Below are positions 15,720 through 24,728 of a DNA stretch of 43,178 nt, piece by piece (position 1 is the stretch's first letter; each line of letters starts with the position of its first letter). The notes under the pieces were generated by a model that worked only from the letters and a program-made list of their open reading frames with translations, did no database searches and was not told where the DNA came from. The stretch spans positions 1 to 43,178 of the forward strand of contig CAAGHZ010000006.1 in NCBI GenBank assembly GCA_900769795.1. The letters are read 5' to 3'. Position numbers and translations under genes: made by a program. Origin of the DNA: Clostridia bacterium. GTDB taxonomy: Bacteria > Bacillota > Clostridia > Monoglobales > Monoglobaceae.

Positions 15720-15818
15720 TAAAAACTCTAAATTTATTAAAAAAGAAAAATAATAGTTAGTTGCATCCGTTTTATATTCCAAATCTTAAAAGACATCCTA
15801 TGGTGAGTGTTTCTAAAG

Positions 15819-15858
15819 AAAACGCCGTGTTTTCCTATATTGGAAAACACGGCGTTTT
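15819..15858. terminator. Bidirectional terminator
   Basis: A perfect 17-bp GC-rich stem (15819-15835 with 15842-15858) encloses loop TATATT. It separates the convergent DUF6259 gene and the AraC gene at 15893. Confidence 0.9.
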
Positions 15859-15892
15859 GTTATTGTCAATCTGCATAAGGTGTGGTCAAGGT

Positions 15893-16708
15893 CTATTTGT
15901 AATATGATTCTCTATACATTGATGGCGAGACTCCATGGGCTTTTTTGAAGATTCTGCTAAAGTACAAGGGGTCACTAAAACCGCAGGAGTATGCAATTTC
16001 GGCAATTGTAAGACTTGTTGATGTAAGCATCTCGCAGGAGTTTTTCAGGCGAATATTATTTTGATACTTGATAGGGGTTGTGCCCGTGACTTCTGAAAAA
16101 ATATGCGAGAATCTGCTTTTTGAGTATCCTGACATATTTGCAAGCATATCCAGAGATATTTGTTCGTTATAGTTTGTGTTGATATAGGTGAGTATAGGTG
16201 CTATTGTATCCGAATAGTTCCCATGTTCAGAATCGGTTGTTGCGTAGGATATGTTGTAGATTAACTCTAACAAAGAAGCGTTGGCAAGGTATTGTCTGCC
16301 GGGTTGATGAAACCGCTGTATAAGGCTTGAAAAGGAGTTGAATACATCTTCGTTTGGTTTTGATAAGTATACTCCGCTTGTTATATTGCAGGAGGACAAA
16401 AGCTCTTTTGCTATGCTTCCGCTGAAATGGCACCACAAGGTAGAGGCGGAGGATTTGAAGAAATACTTTTGTTCTTCTCCCGGTGCGTATATGACAAGGT
16501 TACCCTTTGTAAGAGAGTAAGTCTTTCCATCGTGCAGGGCTTCACATTCACCGTTATTTATTAAAAGAATATGATAGTCCATTCTTCCCTTTTTGCGGAC
16601 AAGGGTATAATCGGGCTTGATGTTTTGAAACCCGCAACTGTTTACCTGCAAATATTTATCTGTCACAAAATTTGTTGTATCCTTTATGTTCCCGTCCCAT
16701 ATTGGCAT
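15893..16708 (-). CDS. AraC-family transcriptional regulator
   Basis: 271 residues. The N-terminal cupin sensor has the segments MDYHILLINNGECEAL and KGNLVIYAPGEEQKYFF. The C-terminal HTH pair has LDMLANMSGYSKSRFSHIF and IAEIAYSCGFSDPLYFSRIFKKAHGVSP. ATG 16708 is chosen because GGGAGGCG precedes it; a longer frame to 16753 lacks such a site. It is divergent from the ten-gene operon starting at 16853 and is the obvious candidate to activate it in response to the operon's sugar or an intermediate. Its C-terminus (SPSMYRESYYK) closely matches that of the 12638 regulator. Confidence 0.93.
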   Translation of the reverse strand: MPIWDGNIKDTTNFVTDKYLQVNSCGFQNIKPDYTLVRKKGRMDYHILLINNGECEALHDGKTYSLTKGNLVIYAPGEEQKYFFKSSASTLWCHFSGSIAKELLSSCNITSGVYLSKPNEDVFNSFSSLIQRFHQPGRQYLANASLLELIYNISYATTDSEHGNYSDTIAPILTYINTNYNEQISLDMLANMSGYSKSRFSHIFSEVTGTTPIKYQNNIRLKNSCEMLTSTSLTIAEIAYSCGFSDPLYFSRIFKKAHGVSPSMYRESYYK

Positions 16709-16852
16709 ATCGCTCGCCTCCCTGACAAAAATTATAATATCACAACTTAGCATTTTTGTCCATATATATTATATAAAATTCTATTTAATCTTCCATAAAA
16801 ATTTGCTTTAATGAAGGTAAAAACAGATATGTACGAAAAGGAGCAGAATTAT

Positions 16853-18166
16853 ATGAAGAAGTTTGCGTTTATTGGCGCAGGAAGCCTACAGTTTACAAGT
16901 AGTTGTATTCGCGATTTGCTTACCTTTCCTGCGTTTAAAGAGAGCGAGTTTGCCCTGATGGATACAAACCCTCAGAACTTAGAAAACATAGGCAAGGTCG
17001 TAAATAAAATAATTGAGAATATGAACTGTCCAAATTGCAAGGTTACAACCACAATGGACAGAGCAGAGGCGCTTAAAGGCGCTGATGGTGTTTTGTGCAC
17101 AGTATTCAATGGGGATGTGGATATCTGGCAGTATGATATCTTGATACCAAAAAAGTATGGCGTGGATGTAAATGTAGGTGATACAAGAAGTGTATCGGGC
17201 ATCTTCCGCGCACTGAGAAACATTCCGCTTATGCTTGATATCTGTAGTGATATAGAAAAATATTGTCCAAAAGCAGTATTTTTAAATTACACAAATCCAA
17301 TGTCTATGCTGTGCGGCGCAATGCAGAAGTATTCAAATGTAGAGGTAACAGGCCTTTGCCACAGTGTGCAGCATACGATAGAAACACTCTCCCAGTGGCT
17401 TGATGTTCCATACGAAGAAGTTGTCTATAAGTGTATGGGGGTTAATCATCAGGCCTTTTACACAGTGCTTGAACATAAGGGAAAGGATTTGTATCCGCAA
17501 CTGAAGAAACTTCTTGAGGACCCCGAGTACCTGAATAAAGAACAGGTGCGCAACGAAATGTTTTTAAAGCTTGGATATTATGTCACCGAATCCAGCGGAC
17601 ATAATTCGGAATATAATCAGTGGTTCAGAAAAAGACCTGATCTTATCGAAAAATATTGTACCCATAGCACAAACTGGAACCCGGGAGAATACGCTTTTTC
17701 TTTGAATCTCAGAAAAGAGAGAAAAGAAAATCCGCAAAAGCAATATGATGAATGGTTTGAGAATGAGTTTGACCCAAAGAAAAGCGTTGAATACGCGGCA
17801 GATATATTCAACGCCCGCATCGGTGATGGCAAGCCCTTTGTGTTTAACGGCAACGTTATAAATAATGGCTCTATCTCTAACCTTCCTGATGATGCGTGTG
17901 TTGAGGTGCCTGTTGTGGCAGACAGAATGGGGTTTAAGACAACTGTTGCAGGCCCGTTGCCCGAGCACCTTGCAATATTGGTAAATACAACTGCACGCAT
18001 TGAGTCACTTGTTGTAGAGGCGGCAATGAAGAAGAGCAAAGAAATGGTCTATCATGCAGTGTATATGGACCCTCTCGCATCGGCGGTTTGCTCTCTTGAA
18101 GAAATCAAGGCTATGTGCGATGAACTGTTTGAGATAAACAAAGACTTTCTGGGCGAATATAAGTAA
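16853..18166 (+). CDS. GH4 family glycosidase, MelA-type (alpha-galactosidase-like)
   Basis: 437 residues. GH4 enzymes cleave glycosides by transient oxidation at C3 with NAD+ and a divalent metal. Visible features are the dinucleotide motif IGAGSLQF (7-14), acidic D37 after the second strand, NYTNPM (145-150), metal-binding C169 in GLCHS and H199 in GVNHQ. The CHS form places it with MelA-like alpha-galactosidases and alpha-glucuronidases rather than the phospho-glycosidases that use CNIP. ATG 16853 has AAAGGAG upstream; an earlier ATG (16811) does not. It is the first gene of an operon reaching 28176. Specificity is not fixed by sequence alone. Confidence 0.9.
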   Translation: MKKFAFIGAGSLQFTSSCIRDLLTFPAFKESEFALMDTNPQNLENIGKVVNKIIENMNCPNCKVTTTMDRAEALKGADGVLCTVFNGDVDIWQYDILIPKKYGVDVNVGDTRSVSGIFRALRNIPLMLDICSDIEKYCPKAVFLNYTNPMSMLCGAMQKYSNVEVTGLCHSVQHTIETLSQWLDVPYEEVVYKCMGVNHQAFYTVLEHKGKDLYPQLKKLLEDPEYLNKEQVRNEMFLKLGYYVTESSGHNSEYNQWFRKRPDLIEKYCTHSTNWNPGEYAFSLNLRKERKENPQKQYDEWFENEFDPKKSVEYAADIFNARIGDGKPFVFNGNVINNGSISNLPDDACVEVPVVADRMGFKTTVAGPLPEHLAILVNTTARIESLVVEAAMKKSKEMVYHAVYMDPLASAVCSLEEIKAMCDELFEINKDFLGEYK

Positions 18167-18191
18167 TAAATAATTTTAAAGAGGTGATTTT

Positions 18192-19604
18192 TTGCTTAAC
18201 TATAATGTAAAAATAGGACTTGTACCTATGCGACGCAATGCAACTGACAGGCCAAAGGGTACATTTTTAACATGGTACTCAGCAGAGCAAAGAGGCGAGA
18301 GGTTTGTAAAATACATAGAAGATAATTTTACAAGTGACAAGATTTCCTTCGTGGATTCAAAGGGGCTTGGATGCAAAAATTTGATTTTTGATGATGCATC
18401 GGCAGATTCAATAGTTAAAAGATTTAAAGAGTCCGATGTAGATGCGGTGTTTATCATAAACTGTAATTTTGGTAACGAGGAGGCTGCGGCAGATATTGCA
18501 AAAGCCCTTGGCAAGCCTGTGCTTTTGTGGGCACCTCTGGACGATGAGTATTACGTTGATGGTATGCGACCTACGGATTCTCAGTGTGGTCTCTTTGGCG
18601 TGTCACGCCAGATGCAGAGATTTCACATTCCATTTTCCCATTTGCCATGCTGCCGTGTTGAAAGCGAAGAATTCAAAGAGGGTTTTGACAGTTTTGTCAG
18701 GGTTGTTTGTATGGTTAAAAACTTTACGGGTATGCGTATCGGTCAGGTAGGACTGAGACCCGGCCCGTTCTTCTCGGTTATATGGAACGAAGGCGAACTT
18801 ATGGAGAAGTTTGGCGTAAAAATAATTCCTATTAACTTCGCACTTATTGAGCAGAGAATGAAATCGGTCATGGAGGAAAAGCCTGCAGAGGTTTTTGAGA
18901 TTGCAGACTATATCCGCAATAACTATAAACTTGATGACCTGACGCCTGTGTACATTGAGCGTATGGCGGCTATGACGGTTATGTACAAACGTCTCTTTGA
19001 GGAATTTAACCTTGATGCAATTTCGGCAGAATGTTGGACGGCAACTCCTGTCATGTTCGACGGTCTTGCACCATGTACGGTTTATGGGCTTTTAAATGAC
19101 ATGGGCTATCTTGTATCCTGCGAGAGTGATATGCATTGTCTTATGACGATGGCGCTTTTAAAATGTGCAACCCTTGGAGAGGGCAAACCACTGTTTGGAG
19201 AATTTACGGTTCGCCATCCAGAAAATAAAAATGCAGAGCTTTTGTGGCATTGCGGACCATTCCCACTTTCTCAGAAAGCTGAAAGCGGAATAGACTCCGA
19301 AGCACGTCTTGTAAATCAACGTTCATGGTTCAGAGGAAAAGATGGTACATATACAATAGCCCGAATGGATCAGGAAAGCGGAGATTATATGATACTTCCG
19401 CTTGTTGCCGATACCACAAAGGGACCGCAAACCCACGGAACGTATATATGGGTTGAATTTGATAACATGCAAAAGGTAGAGGACAGAATTATTGAAGGCC
19501 CGTATATTCATCACTTTGTAGAGATTAAGGGAGACTATAAGAAAGAAATTAAAGAATTTTGCAAATATTTCCCGAATCTTAAAGTTGATTCATCAGTGGA
19601 ATAA
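18192..19604 (+). CDS. FucI/AraA-like sugar isomerase
   Basis: 470 residues, starting with TTG 18192 just after GAGGTG (18181-18186). It belongs to the L-fucose/L-arabinose isomerase fold (COG2407-like), shorter than E. coli FucI (about 590). The C-terminal active site is recognisable: ISAECW, CESDMH and LWHCGP, supplying Glu, Glu/Asp and His ligands for a metal such as Mn2+. The N-terminal half has the VDAVFIINCNFGNEEAAADIA Rossmann-like pattern. It would convert an aldose to a ketose. It follows the GH4 gene by 25 bp, so it probably isomerises the sugar released by GH4. Fucose, arabinose and galactose are all possible substrates. Confidence 0.85.
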   Translation: MLNYNVKIGLVPMRRNATDRPKGTFLTWYSAEQRGERFVKYIEDNFTSDKISFVDSKGLGCKNLIFDDASADSIVKRFKESDVDAVFIINCNFGNEEAAADIAKALGKPVLLWAPLDDEYYVDGMRPTDSQCGLFGVSRQMQRFHIPFSHLPCCRVESEEFKEGFDSFVRVVCMVKNFTGMRIGQVGLRPGPFFSVIWNEGELMEKFGVKIIPINFALIEQRMKSVMEEKPAEVFEIADYIRNNYKLDDLTPVYIERMAAMTVMYKRLFEEFNLDAISAECWTATPVMFDGLAPCTVYGLLNDMGYLVSCESDMHCLMTMALLKCATLGEGKPLFGEFTVRHPENKNAELLWHCGPFPLSQKAESGIDSEARLVNQRSWFRGKDGTYTIARMDQESGDYMILPLVADTTKGPQTHGTYIWVEFDNMQKVEDRIIEGPYIHHFVEIKGDYKKEIKEFCKYFPNLKVDSSVE

Positions 19605-19627
19605 TAAAAAAGAAAAGGAGAGTAAAA

Positions 19628-21052
19628 ATGACAGACTTTTTATTTGATGTAATTGCAACCGAACTTGAAGACGCAGTCGGAAGAGAAAACTGTTCTACAA
19701 GAACAATTGATAAGCTGACTCATAGTGTTGACTATTTTTGGTTGTCAAGAATGTGGGCAGACAGAGGCCTCAGAATGCCCGAGGGTGACTTTGTGGTAGC
19801 ACCAAAGGACGCAAAGGAAGTTTCTGCAGTTTTAAAGATTGCAAACTACTACAAAATTCCCGTTACAACATGGGGTGCAGGTGGCGGAACTCAGGGAGGT
19901 GCTATTCCTGTTTGCGGAGGTATAGTTTTAGATACCAAGAGAATGAACAAAATTTACGATGTAAACGAACAGGGAATGTACATAGAATGCGGCACAGGTG
20001 CAATATACAAGCACATCGAGTGGGCGGCAAATGAGAGAGGATACGCAACAATGCATTATCCGTCATCTCTTACTTGTTCAACAGTCGGCGGATTTCTTGC
20101 GCACAGAGGAATCGGCGTATCTTCAACAAAATATGGAAAGATTGACGATATGGTGCTTCAAATGGAGGTTGTTCTTCCAAATGGTGATATTATCGAGACA
20201 TCACCAGCACCAAAACATGCAGCAGGTCCTGACCTTAACCAGATTTTTATCGGATCTGAGGGTACACTTGGCGTTATGACAAAGGCGCAGATGAGAATAT
20301 ACGAGCAGCCTGAGTCAAGACAGTTCAGGGGATTTTTGTTCCACAATATGACAGATGCTTTTAATGCAGGTCGTGAGCTTTTGCAGAAGTTCAAGCCATC
20401 AGTTATGCGTCTTTATGACGAGGCAGAGACCGCATCACTCATCAAAAAGATTGTCGGCGTAGAGAAAAAGGGCGCATTTATGAACATCGCAATTGAGGGT
20501 GTCAAAGAGATGGCAGACCTTGAAATGAAAATATTGCTTGAGACCTTTGGTAAATACGGAGCAGAGGATTTAGGCTCTGAGTATGGAGAAAAATGGTGGA
20601 AGGAAAAGATTACATTCTTCTATCCCGGACATATGATGGATATTCCTCAGTGCTTTGGTACAATGGATACAATTGCACCTTATGATAAGATTGAAAAAAT
20701 CTATTGGGCTATGAAGGAAGCAATAGAGACAAACTTCCCGCAAGCTAAGTTTATTGCTCATTTCTCCCATTGGTATGAATGGGGCTGTATGATTTACGAT
20801 AGATTTATCGTTGATGGTGATAAAGTTCCTCAGGACCCACATGAAGCATTCAGATTGCATCAGGCTATCTGGAATTGTGGTGTAAGAACTGCCCTTGCTA
20901 ATGGTGGTGTTGTAAACGACCATCACGGTGTTGGTATCAAACTTGGAAGGCTTATGAAGGAGCAGTACGGACCTGCGATGCAGGTATTTGAAGGAATTAA
21001 GAAACAGCTTGACCCGAACGGTATTATGAATCCATTTAAGCTGGGACTATAA
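19628..21052 (+). CDS. FAD-linked dehydrogenase, GlcD/AGPS-like
   Basis: 474 residues. The N-terminal PCMH FAD domain has PEGDFVVAPKDAKEVSAVLKIA, WGAGGGTQGG, GGIVLDTKRM, YPSSLTCSTVGG and IGSEGTLGV. The C-terminal cap domain includes HFSHWYEWG and NDHHGVGI, the His-rich active-site segment of the D-2-hydroxyacid dehydrogenase and alkyl-DHAP synthase families. The reaction is probably oxidation of a hydroxyacid or polyol. The adjacent Fe-S gene and the Etf gene at the operon end suggest electrons go to Etf rather than oxygen, as in lactate dehydrogenase/Etf complexes. The natural substrate is unknown; the operon suggests a sugar acid or a breakdown product such as lactate or glycerate. Confidence 0.88.
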   Translation: MTDFLFDVIATELEDAVGRENCSTRTIDKLTHSVDYFWLSRMWADRGLRMPEGDFVVAPKDAKEVSAVLKIANYYKIPVTTWGAGGGTQGGAIPVCGGIVLDTKRMNKIYDVNEQGMYIECGTGAIYKHIEWAANERGYATMHYPSSLTCSTVGGFLAHRGIGVSSTKYGKIDDMVLQMEVVLPNGDIIETSPAPKHAAGPDLNQIFIGSEGTLGVMTKAQMRIYEQPESRQFRGFLFHNMTDAFNAGRELLQKFKPSVMRLYDEAETASLIKKIVGVEKKGAFMNIAIEGVKEMADLEMKILLETFGKYGAEDLGSEYGEKWWKEKITFFYPGHMMDIPQCFGTMDTIAPYDKIEKIYWAMKEAIETNFPQAKFIAHFSHWYEWGCMIYDRFIVDGDKVPQDPHEAFRLHQAIWNCGVRTALANGGVVNDHHGVGIKLGRLMKEQYGPAMQVFEGIKKQLDPNGIMNPFKLGL

Positions 21053-21066
21053 GGAGGGGACTTACT

Positions 21067-22137
21067 ATGCAATTTACTCAAAAATCAAAAGAACATATAG
21101 ATAGTTGTCGTTTCTGCTGGATGTGTCACCATGTATGCCCAATCGGAAACGCAACAGGACTTGAAAGAAACACTGCAAGGGCAAGGGCTCTCGGCCTTTC
21201 TCTGGTAATGAGAGACGCAATTGAATACTCAGACGATATCATAAACAATGTGTACGAATGTTCTCTTTGCGGCGGATGTATGAGCGATTGTGTCACAGGA
21301 TGGGACCCTGTTATGTTTACAAAAGAGGCGCGTCTCGGTGCGGCACTTGATGGCAAACTGCCCGACTATGTTTTGACAATGTTGCAGAATTTAAACGAAA
21401 AGGGCAACGTTTACGGTGCAGATAAAAACGAAAATATTCCTGAAATAAATGGTGGAGATATTCTTTTCTTCACAGGTGAAGATACAAGAGCTAAGGGCTG
21501 TGCAAAGGTTGCAGTTGAGCTTTTACAAAAAGCAGGTGTTGATTTCACACTTTTAAAAGACGAACCAAACAGTGGTTATTCAATGGATTTCCTTGTTGGT
21601 GCTGCCGCTGAAACAAAGGCAGTTATGGAAAACTGTGCAAAGATACTTAATAATTATAAAAAGGTTATCTGCTATGACCCGGCTGATGCAAAGGTTATGA
21701 TGCGTGAATATAAGGAATGGGGAATAGACCTTAAGGCAGAGGTTGTTACATTCACAGCATTTTTAGCAGAGCTTATCCGTGATGGAAAGCTTGCTATTAA
21801 GAATTCAGGACAGGACTTCACGCCTCAGGATAGCCCCTTGCTTGCAAGAGACCTTGAAGAGACTGCACCAATCCGTGAAATCTTGTCAGCCTGCGGTAAC
21901 GTAAATGAAATGCTTCTCAACAGAGAATATACAATGCTTGCAGGTAACCTTATTATGAATGAGTACATACCAAAGGTTATAGAAACAGTTGCTCAGAACA
22001 GATGGATAAATGCAAAGAATGCAAATGCTAAGGTTTTAGTAACTGCAAGTACGGCAGAATATGTTATGCTTTCAAAAACAAAGCCTGAAGGTATGGAGCT
22101 TAAAAAGCTTGAGGAGGTTGTAGCAGAATGCTTGTAA
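21067..22137 (+). CDS. Fe-S electron-transfer protein, GlcF/HdrD-like
   Basis: 356 residues. The N-terminus carries two [4Fe-4S] sites: C-x2-C-x2-C-x3-CP (CRFCWMCHHVCP, about 14-25) and C-x2-C-x2-C-x3-C (CSLCGGCMSDC, about 66-76). The remaining 250 residues have the two-lobed layout of the CCG cysteine-rich domains of GlcF, but the diagnostic Cys-Cys-Gly pairs are absent (SGYSMDFLVG and LAGNLIMNE occupy the expected places). It should relay electrons between the FAD dehydrogenase just upstream (14-bp gap) and the Etf. Its end overlaps the aldolase start by 10 bp. The domain call is firm; the loss of CCG is unusual. Confidence 0.85.
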   Translation: MQFTQKSKEHIDSCRFCWMCHHVCPIGNATGLERNTARARALGLSLVMRDAIEYSDDIINNVYECSLCGGCMSDCVTGWDPVMFTKEARLGAALDGKLPDYVLTMLQNLNEKGNVYGADKNENIPEINGGDILFFTGEDTRAKGCAKVAVELLQKAGVDFTLLKDEPNSGYSMDFLVGAAAETKAVMENCAKILNNYKKVICYDPADAKVMMREYKEWGIDLKAEVVTFTAFLAELIRDGKLAIKNSGQDFTPQDSPLLARDLEETAPIREILSACGNVNEMLLNREYTMLAGNLIMNEYIPKVIETVAQNRWINAKNANAKVLVTASTAEYVMLSKTKPEGMELKKLEEVVAECL

Positions 22138-22970
22138 ATCTTAAGTATGTTTTGGGTTTAGCTGAAAAAGGCAATTTTGCAATACCTGCATTCAATGTAT
22201 ATAACATGGAAAGTGTAATGGGAGTTTTAAAGGCAGCAGAAGAGATGAATGCTCCCATTATTATGCAGGTTTATCCCCGTTTGATGAAAGAGGAAACAGG
22301 CTATTTTCTGTCACCTGTTATCAAGGCTGCAGCAGAAAAAGCCTCTGTTCCTGTATGCTTTCATCTTGACCACGGTCCATCTGAACTTGAAACAACCCGT
22401 TCGATCCGCTACGGTGCAACGGGTATTATGCTTGACGGCTCAACACTTCCTTTTGAAGAAAATATTGCACTTACTAAAAGAGTGGTTGAAACCTGTTCAT
22501 ATTTGAATGTACAGGTTGAAGGCGAACTCGGACATGTTGGTACGACTGCTGATACCGATATGGATGAGTTCACAACTGCAGAGGATGCAAAAAAATTCGT
22601 TGAAGAAACAGGAGTATCTTGTCTTGCAGTTGCAGTAGGTACAGCACATGGTAGATACAAAAAACCTCCAAAGATTGACATAGACAGAATCAAGGCAATT
22701 CGTGAGGCTACAAATAACGCCGCACTTGTCCTTCACGGCGGAAGCGGTGTGCCTGATGAAGAAATCCAAAAGGCAGTAAAAGCAGGTATCAGAAAGATGA
22801 ATTTTGCAACAGATATATGTTATGCGTTCCTCGATACTTGTCTTGAAGAACTTCAAAAGCCTGACAGAGCGATAGCAATAGATACATTTATGAAGAAGCC
22901 GATTGACGCAGTTAAGGATTTTTGTATTACAAGAATTAAGCTTGTTGGTGCAGACGGAAAGGCTTGTTGA
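22128..22970 (+). CDS. Class II (zinc) fructose-bisphosphate aldolase family protein
   Basis: 280 residues, typical of GatY/KbaY/FbaA/IolJ. It has catalytic D81 with zinc ligand H82 (HLDHG), E131/E133 (VEGELGHVG), H174 (GTAHGRYK), H203 (LHGGSG) and the phosphate loop MNFATD. It splits a ketose-1,6-bisphosphate, or 6-phospho-5-dehydro-2-deoxygluconate if IolJ-like, giving DHAP plus an aldehyde. Subfamily cannot be fixed by eye. It overlaps the Fe-S gene by 10 bp and is followed 2 bp later by the kinase that probably makes its substrate. Confidence 0.9.
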   Translation: MLVNLKYVLGLAEKGNFAIPAFNVYNMESVMGVLKAAEEMNAPIIMQVYPRLMKEETGYFLSPVIKAAAEKASVPVCFHLDHGPSELETTRSIRYGATGIMLDGSTLPFEENIALTKRVVETCSYLNVQVEGELGHVGTTADTDMDEFTTAEDAKKFVEETGVSCLAVAVGTAHGRYKKPPKIDIDRIKAIREATNNAALVLHGGSGVPDEEIQKAVKAGIRKMNFATDICYAFLDTCLEELQKPDRAIAIDTFMKKPIDAVKDFCITRIKLVGADGKAC

Positions 22971-22972
22971 CT

Positions 22973-23884
22973 ATGAACAAAATTATTGGAATCGGAGCAA
23001 ATGTATTTGATACACTTTATACTGTCGATATGTATCCTACCGAAGATACAAAAATGCGTGCAAATAGTGTAAAAGAATGCGGAGGTGGACCCTGTGCAAC
23101 AGGGCTCGTTGCTGCATCAAAGCTTGGTGCAAGTTGTGGATTTATCGGGAACTATACCAATGACAGTGCGGGACAATTTTTGAAGAGCGACTTTGAAAAG
23201 TACGGTGTTGATACCTCGTACATGACATATAAACCAGGATATAGTTCATTTTGTTCAGTTTTGTGGCTTGCAGGTGATACAACATCAAGAACGTGTGTGT
23301 TTTACAGAGGAAATGTTCCGCCGACCGAAATTGATGAAATTGCGGCTAAATCAATAGCTGATGCAGAAATTCTTATGGTTGATGGAAATGATATGAACGC
23401 CGCGATAGAGGGTGCAAAGATTGCAAAGGATAATGGTACAAAGGTATTATATGATGCCGGAGGACTGTATGATGGGGTTGAAAATCTTTTGCCATATGCA
23501 GATATTTTGATTCCGTCAGAAGAATTTGCGCTTGGGTATACAAACGCAGAATCAGCAGAAGAAGCAGCTAAAATATTATACGAAAAGTATTTGCCTGAAA
23601 TTGTAGTAATTACTCAAGGTAAAAAAGGCGGTATTGTATACGATGGAAATACACTTGAAAGCTATCCTGCATTTTTAGTTGACGCTGTTGATTCAAACGG
23701 TTCTGGCGATGTATTTCATGGGGCGTTTGCATTTGCGGTAACAAATAATATGGAATATAAAAAAGCATGTGTATTTTCAAGTGCGGTATCTGCTTTGAAA
23801 TGCACAAGGGTTGGTGCAAGAGAAGGTGTACCAACATATAAAGAAACATTAAATTTCCTGAAGGAGCGTGGAATAAATGTATAA
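22973..23884 (+). CDS. PfkB-family sugar kinase, YihV-like
   Basis: 303 residues of the ribokinase fold. It has GGGPCATGLVAASKLGA (37-53) and a C-terminal ATP site DSNGSGDVFHGAF (240-252) with catalytic base D246; the usual GAGD is GSGD here. The ending VSALKCTRVGAREGVP closely follows the ALKCTR-x-G-x-R-x-G-x-P pattern of YihV, the E. coli sulfofructose kinase. ATG 22973 is chosen (site GGAAAGG), two bases after the aldolase stop. It phosphorylates a ketose, ketose phosphate or 2-deoxy-5-ketogluconate-like acid. The neighbouring aldolase implies that the product is that enzyme's substrate. Confidence 0.88.
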   Translation: MNKIIGIGANVFDTLYTVDMYPTEDTKMRANSVKECGGGPCATGLVAASKLGASCGFIGNYTNDSAGQFLKSDFEKYGVDTSYMTYKPGYSSFCSVLWLAGDTTSRTCVFYRGNVPPTEIDEIAAKSIADAEILMVDGNDMNAAIEGAKIAKDNGTKVLYDAGGLYDGVENLLPYADILIPSEEFALGYTNAESAEEAAKILYEKYLPEIVVITQGKKGGIVYDGNTLESYPAFLVDAVDSNGSGDVFHGAFAFAVTNNMEYKKACVFSSAVSALKCTRVGAREGVPTYKETLNFLKERGINV

Positions 23885-24662
23885 AAGAAGTTGGAATAAA
23901 AAATTTGGCAAGTCCGAAATTTATAAGTTTGAGGACAGCTATTGTCAAAAAGTAGAGATTGATATGTTAAGACTTGCAGATGGTGATATAAAGTCTTACA
24001 GAGAAGAAGATAAGGAATATGCTCTTGTTATTTTAGGTGGAAAATGCACCGTAAAAGGTGATGATTTTACATTTGAAAATGCAGGAAAGAGAAAAGATGT
24101 ATTTGATGGTGCTGCTACTTGTATCTATGTACCTGCAAATACACCATTCTCAATCACGGGTGTTGGTGAAGTGCAGATTTGTGTATGTAAATCACCGTCT
24201 GATAAGGATTTTAAGCCTGCAATAGTAAATCCTGAAGACGTTATAATTAAGAATCTTGGTAAACCGGGATGGGAGAGAGAGGCACACTTTATCTTAGATG
24301 AGAGAGTAGAGTCAAATATGCTATACATCGGCGAGGCTTTTGTTAAGGGAGGTCAGTGGGCGAGTTATCCACCCCACAAGCACGATGATGATAATATGCC
24401 CACAGAAGCACAAACAGAGGAAATTTATTACTATGAGTTTAAAGAGCCTCAGGGCTTTGGTATCCAGAAGGTATATACTCTCGAGGGAGATGTTGACGAA
24501 ACTTATACAGTTAAGTCGGGAGATTTTGTGGAAATTCCGAGAGGATATCATCCTTTCCATGCTGCACCGGGATACGACAACTATTATCTCTGGATTATGG
24601 CAGGTGAGGACAGAGGTTTTTATATGACGACTGACGAAGAACATAAGTGGCTTAACAACTAA
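23877..24662 (+). CDS. IolB-like 5-deoxy-glucuronate isomerase family protein (bicupin)
   Basis: 261 residues of the KduI/IolB family. The N-terminal cupin has EYALVILGGKCTVKG and YVPANTPFSI. The C-terminal cupin carries the IolB signature WASYPPHKHD (two metal-binding His), then EEIYYYEFKEPQGFGIQ with Glu and IPRGYHPFHAAPGYDNYYLWIMAG with another His. In myo-inositol catabolism IolB converts 5-deoxy-glucuronate to 5-dehydro-2-deoxygluconate, the substrate of the PfkB kinase IolC and aldolase IolJ. PfkB and class II aldolase genes sit immediately upstream here. IolE, IolD and an obvious IolG are not in the operon. It overlaps the kinase gene by 8 bp. Confidence 0.88.
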   Translation: MYKRSWNKKFGKSEIYKFEDSYCQKVEIDMLRLADGDIKSYREEDKEYALVILGGKCTVKGDDFTFENAGKRKDVFDGAATCIYVPANTPFSITGVGEVQICVCKSPSDKDFKPAIVNPEDVIIKNLGKPGWEREAHFILDERVESNMLYIGEAFVKGGQWASYPPHKHDDDNMPTEAQTEEIYYYEFKEPQGFGIQKVYTLEGDVDETYTVKSGDFVEIPRGYHPFHAAPGYDNYYLWIMAGEDRGFYMTTDEEHKWLNN

Positions 24663-24668
24663 TTAAAA

Positions 24669-24704
24669 ACGCAGACACACAGTGCTTTGGTTGTGTGTCT
24701 GCGT
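24669..24704 (+). promoter_or_regulatory. Strong intra-operon hairpin without a T-run
   Basis: A perfect 13-bp stem (24669-24681 with 24692-24704) encloses a 10-base loop. It begins 7 bp after the IolB-like stop and ends 25 bp before the next start. No U-tract follows, so it is more likely an mRNA-stability or processing element, or partial attenuator, dividing the operon into seven upstream and three downstream genes. Confidence 0.7.
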
Positions 24705-24728
24705 AATTCCTTTATGAGGGCGAGATAT

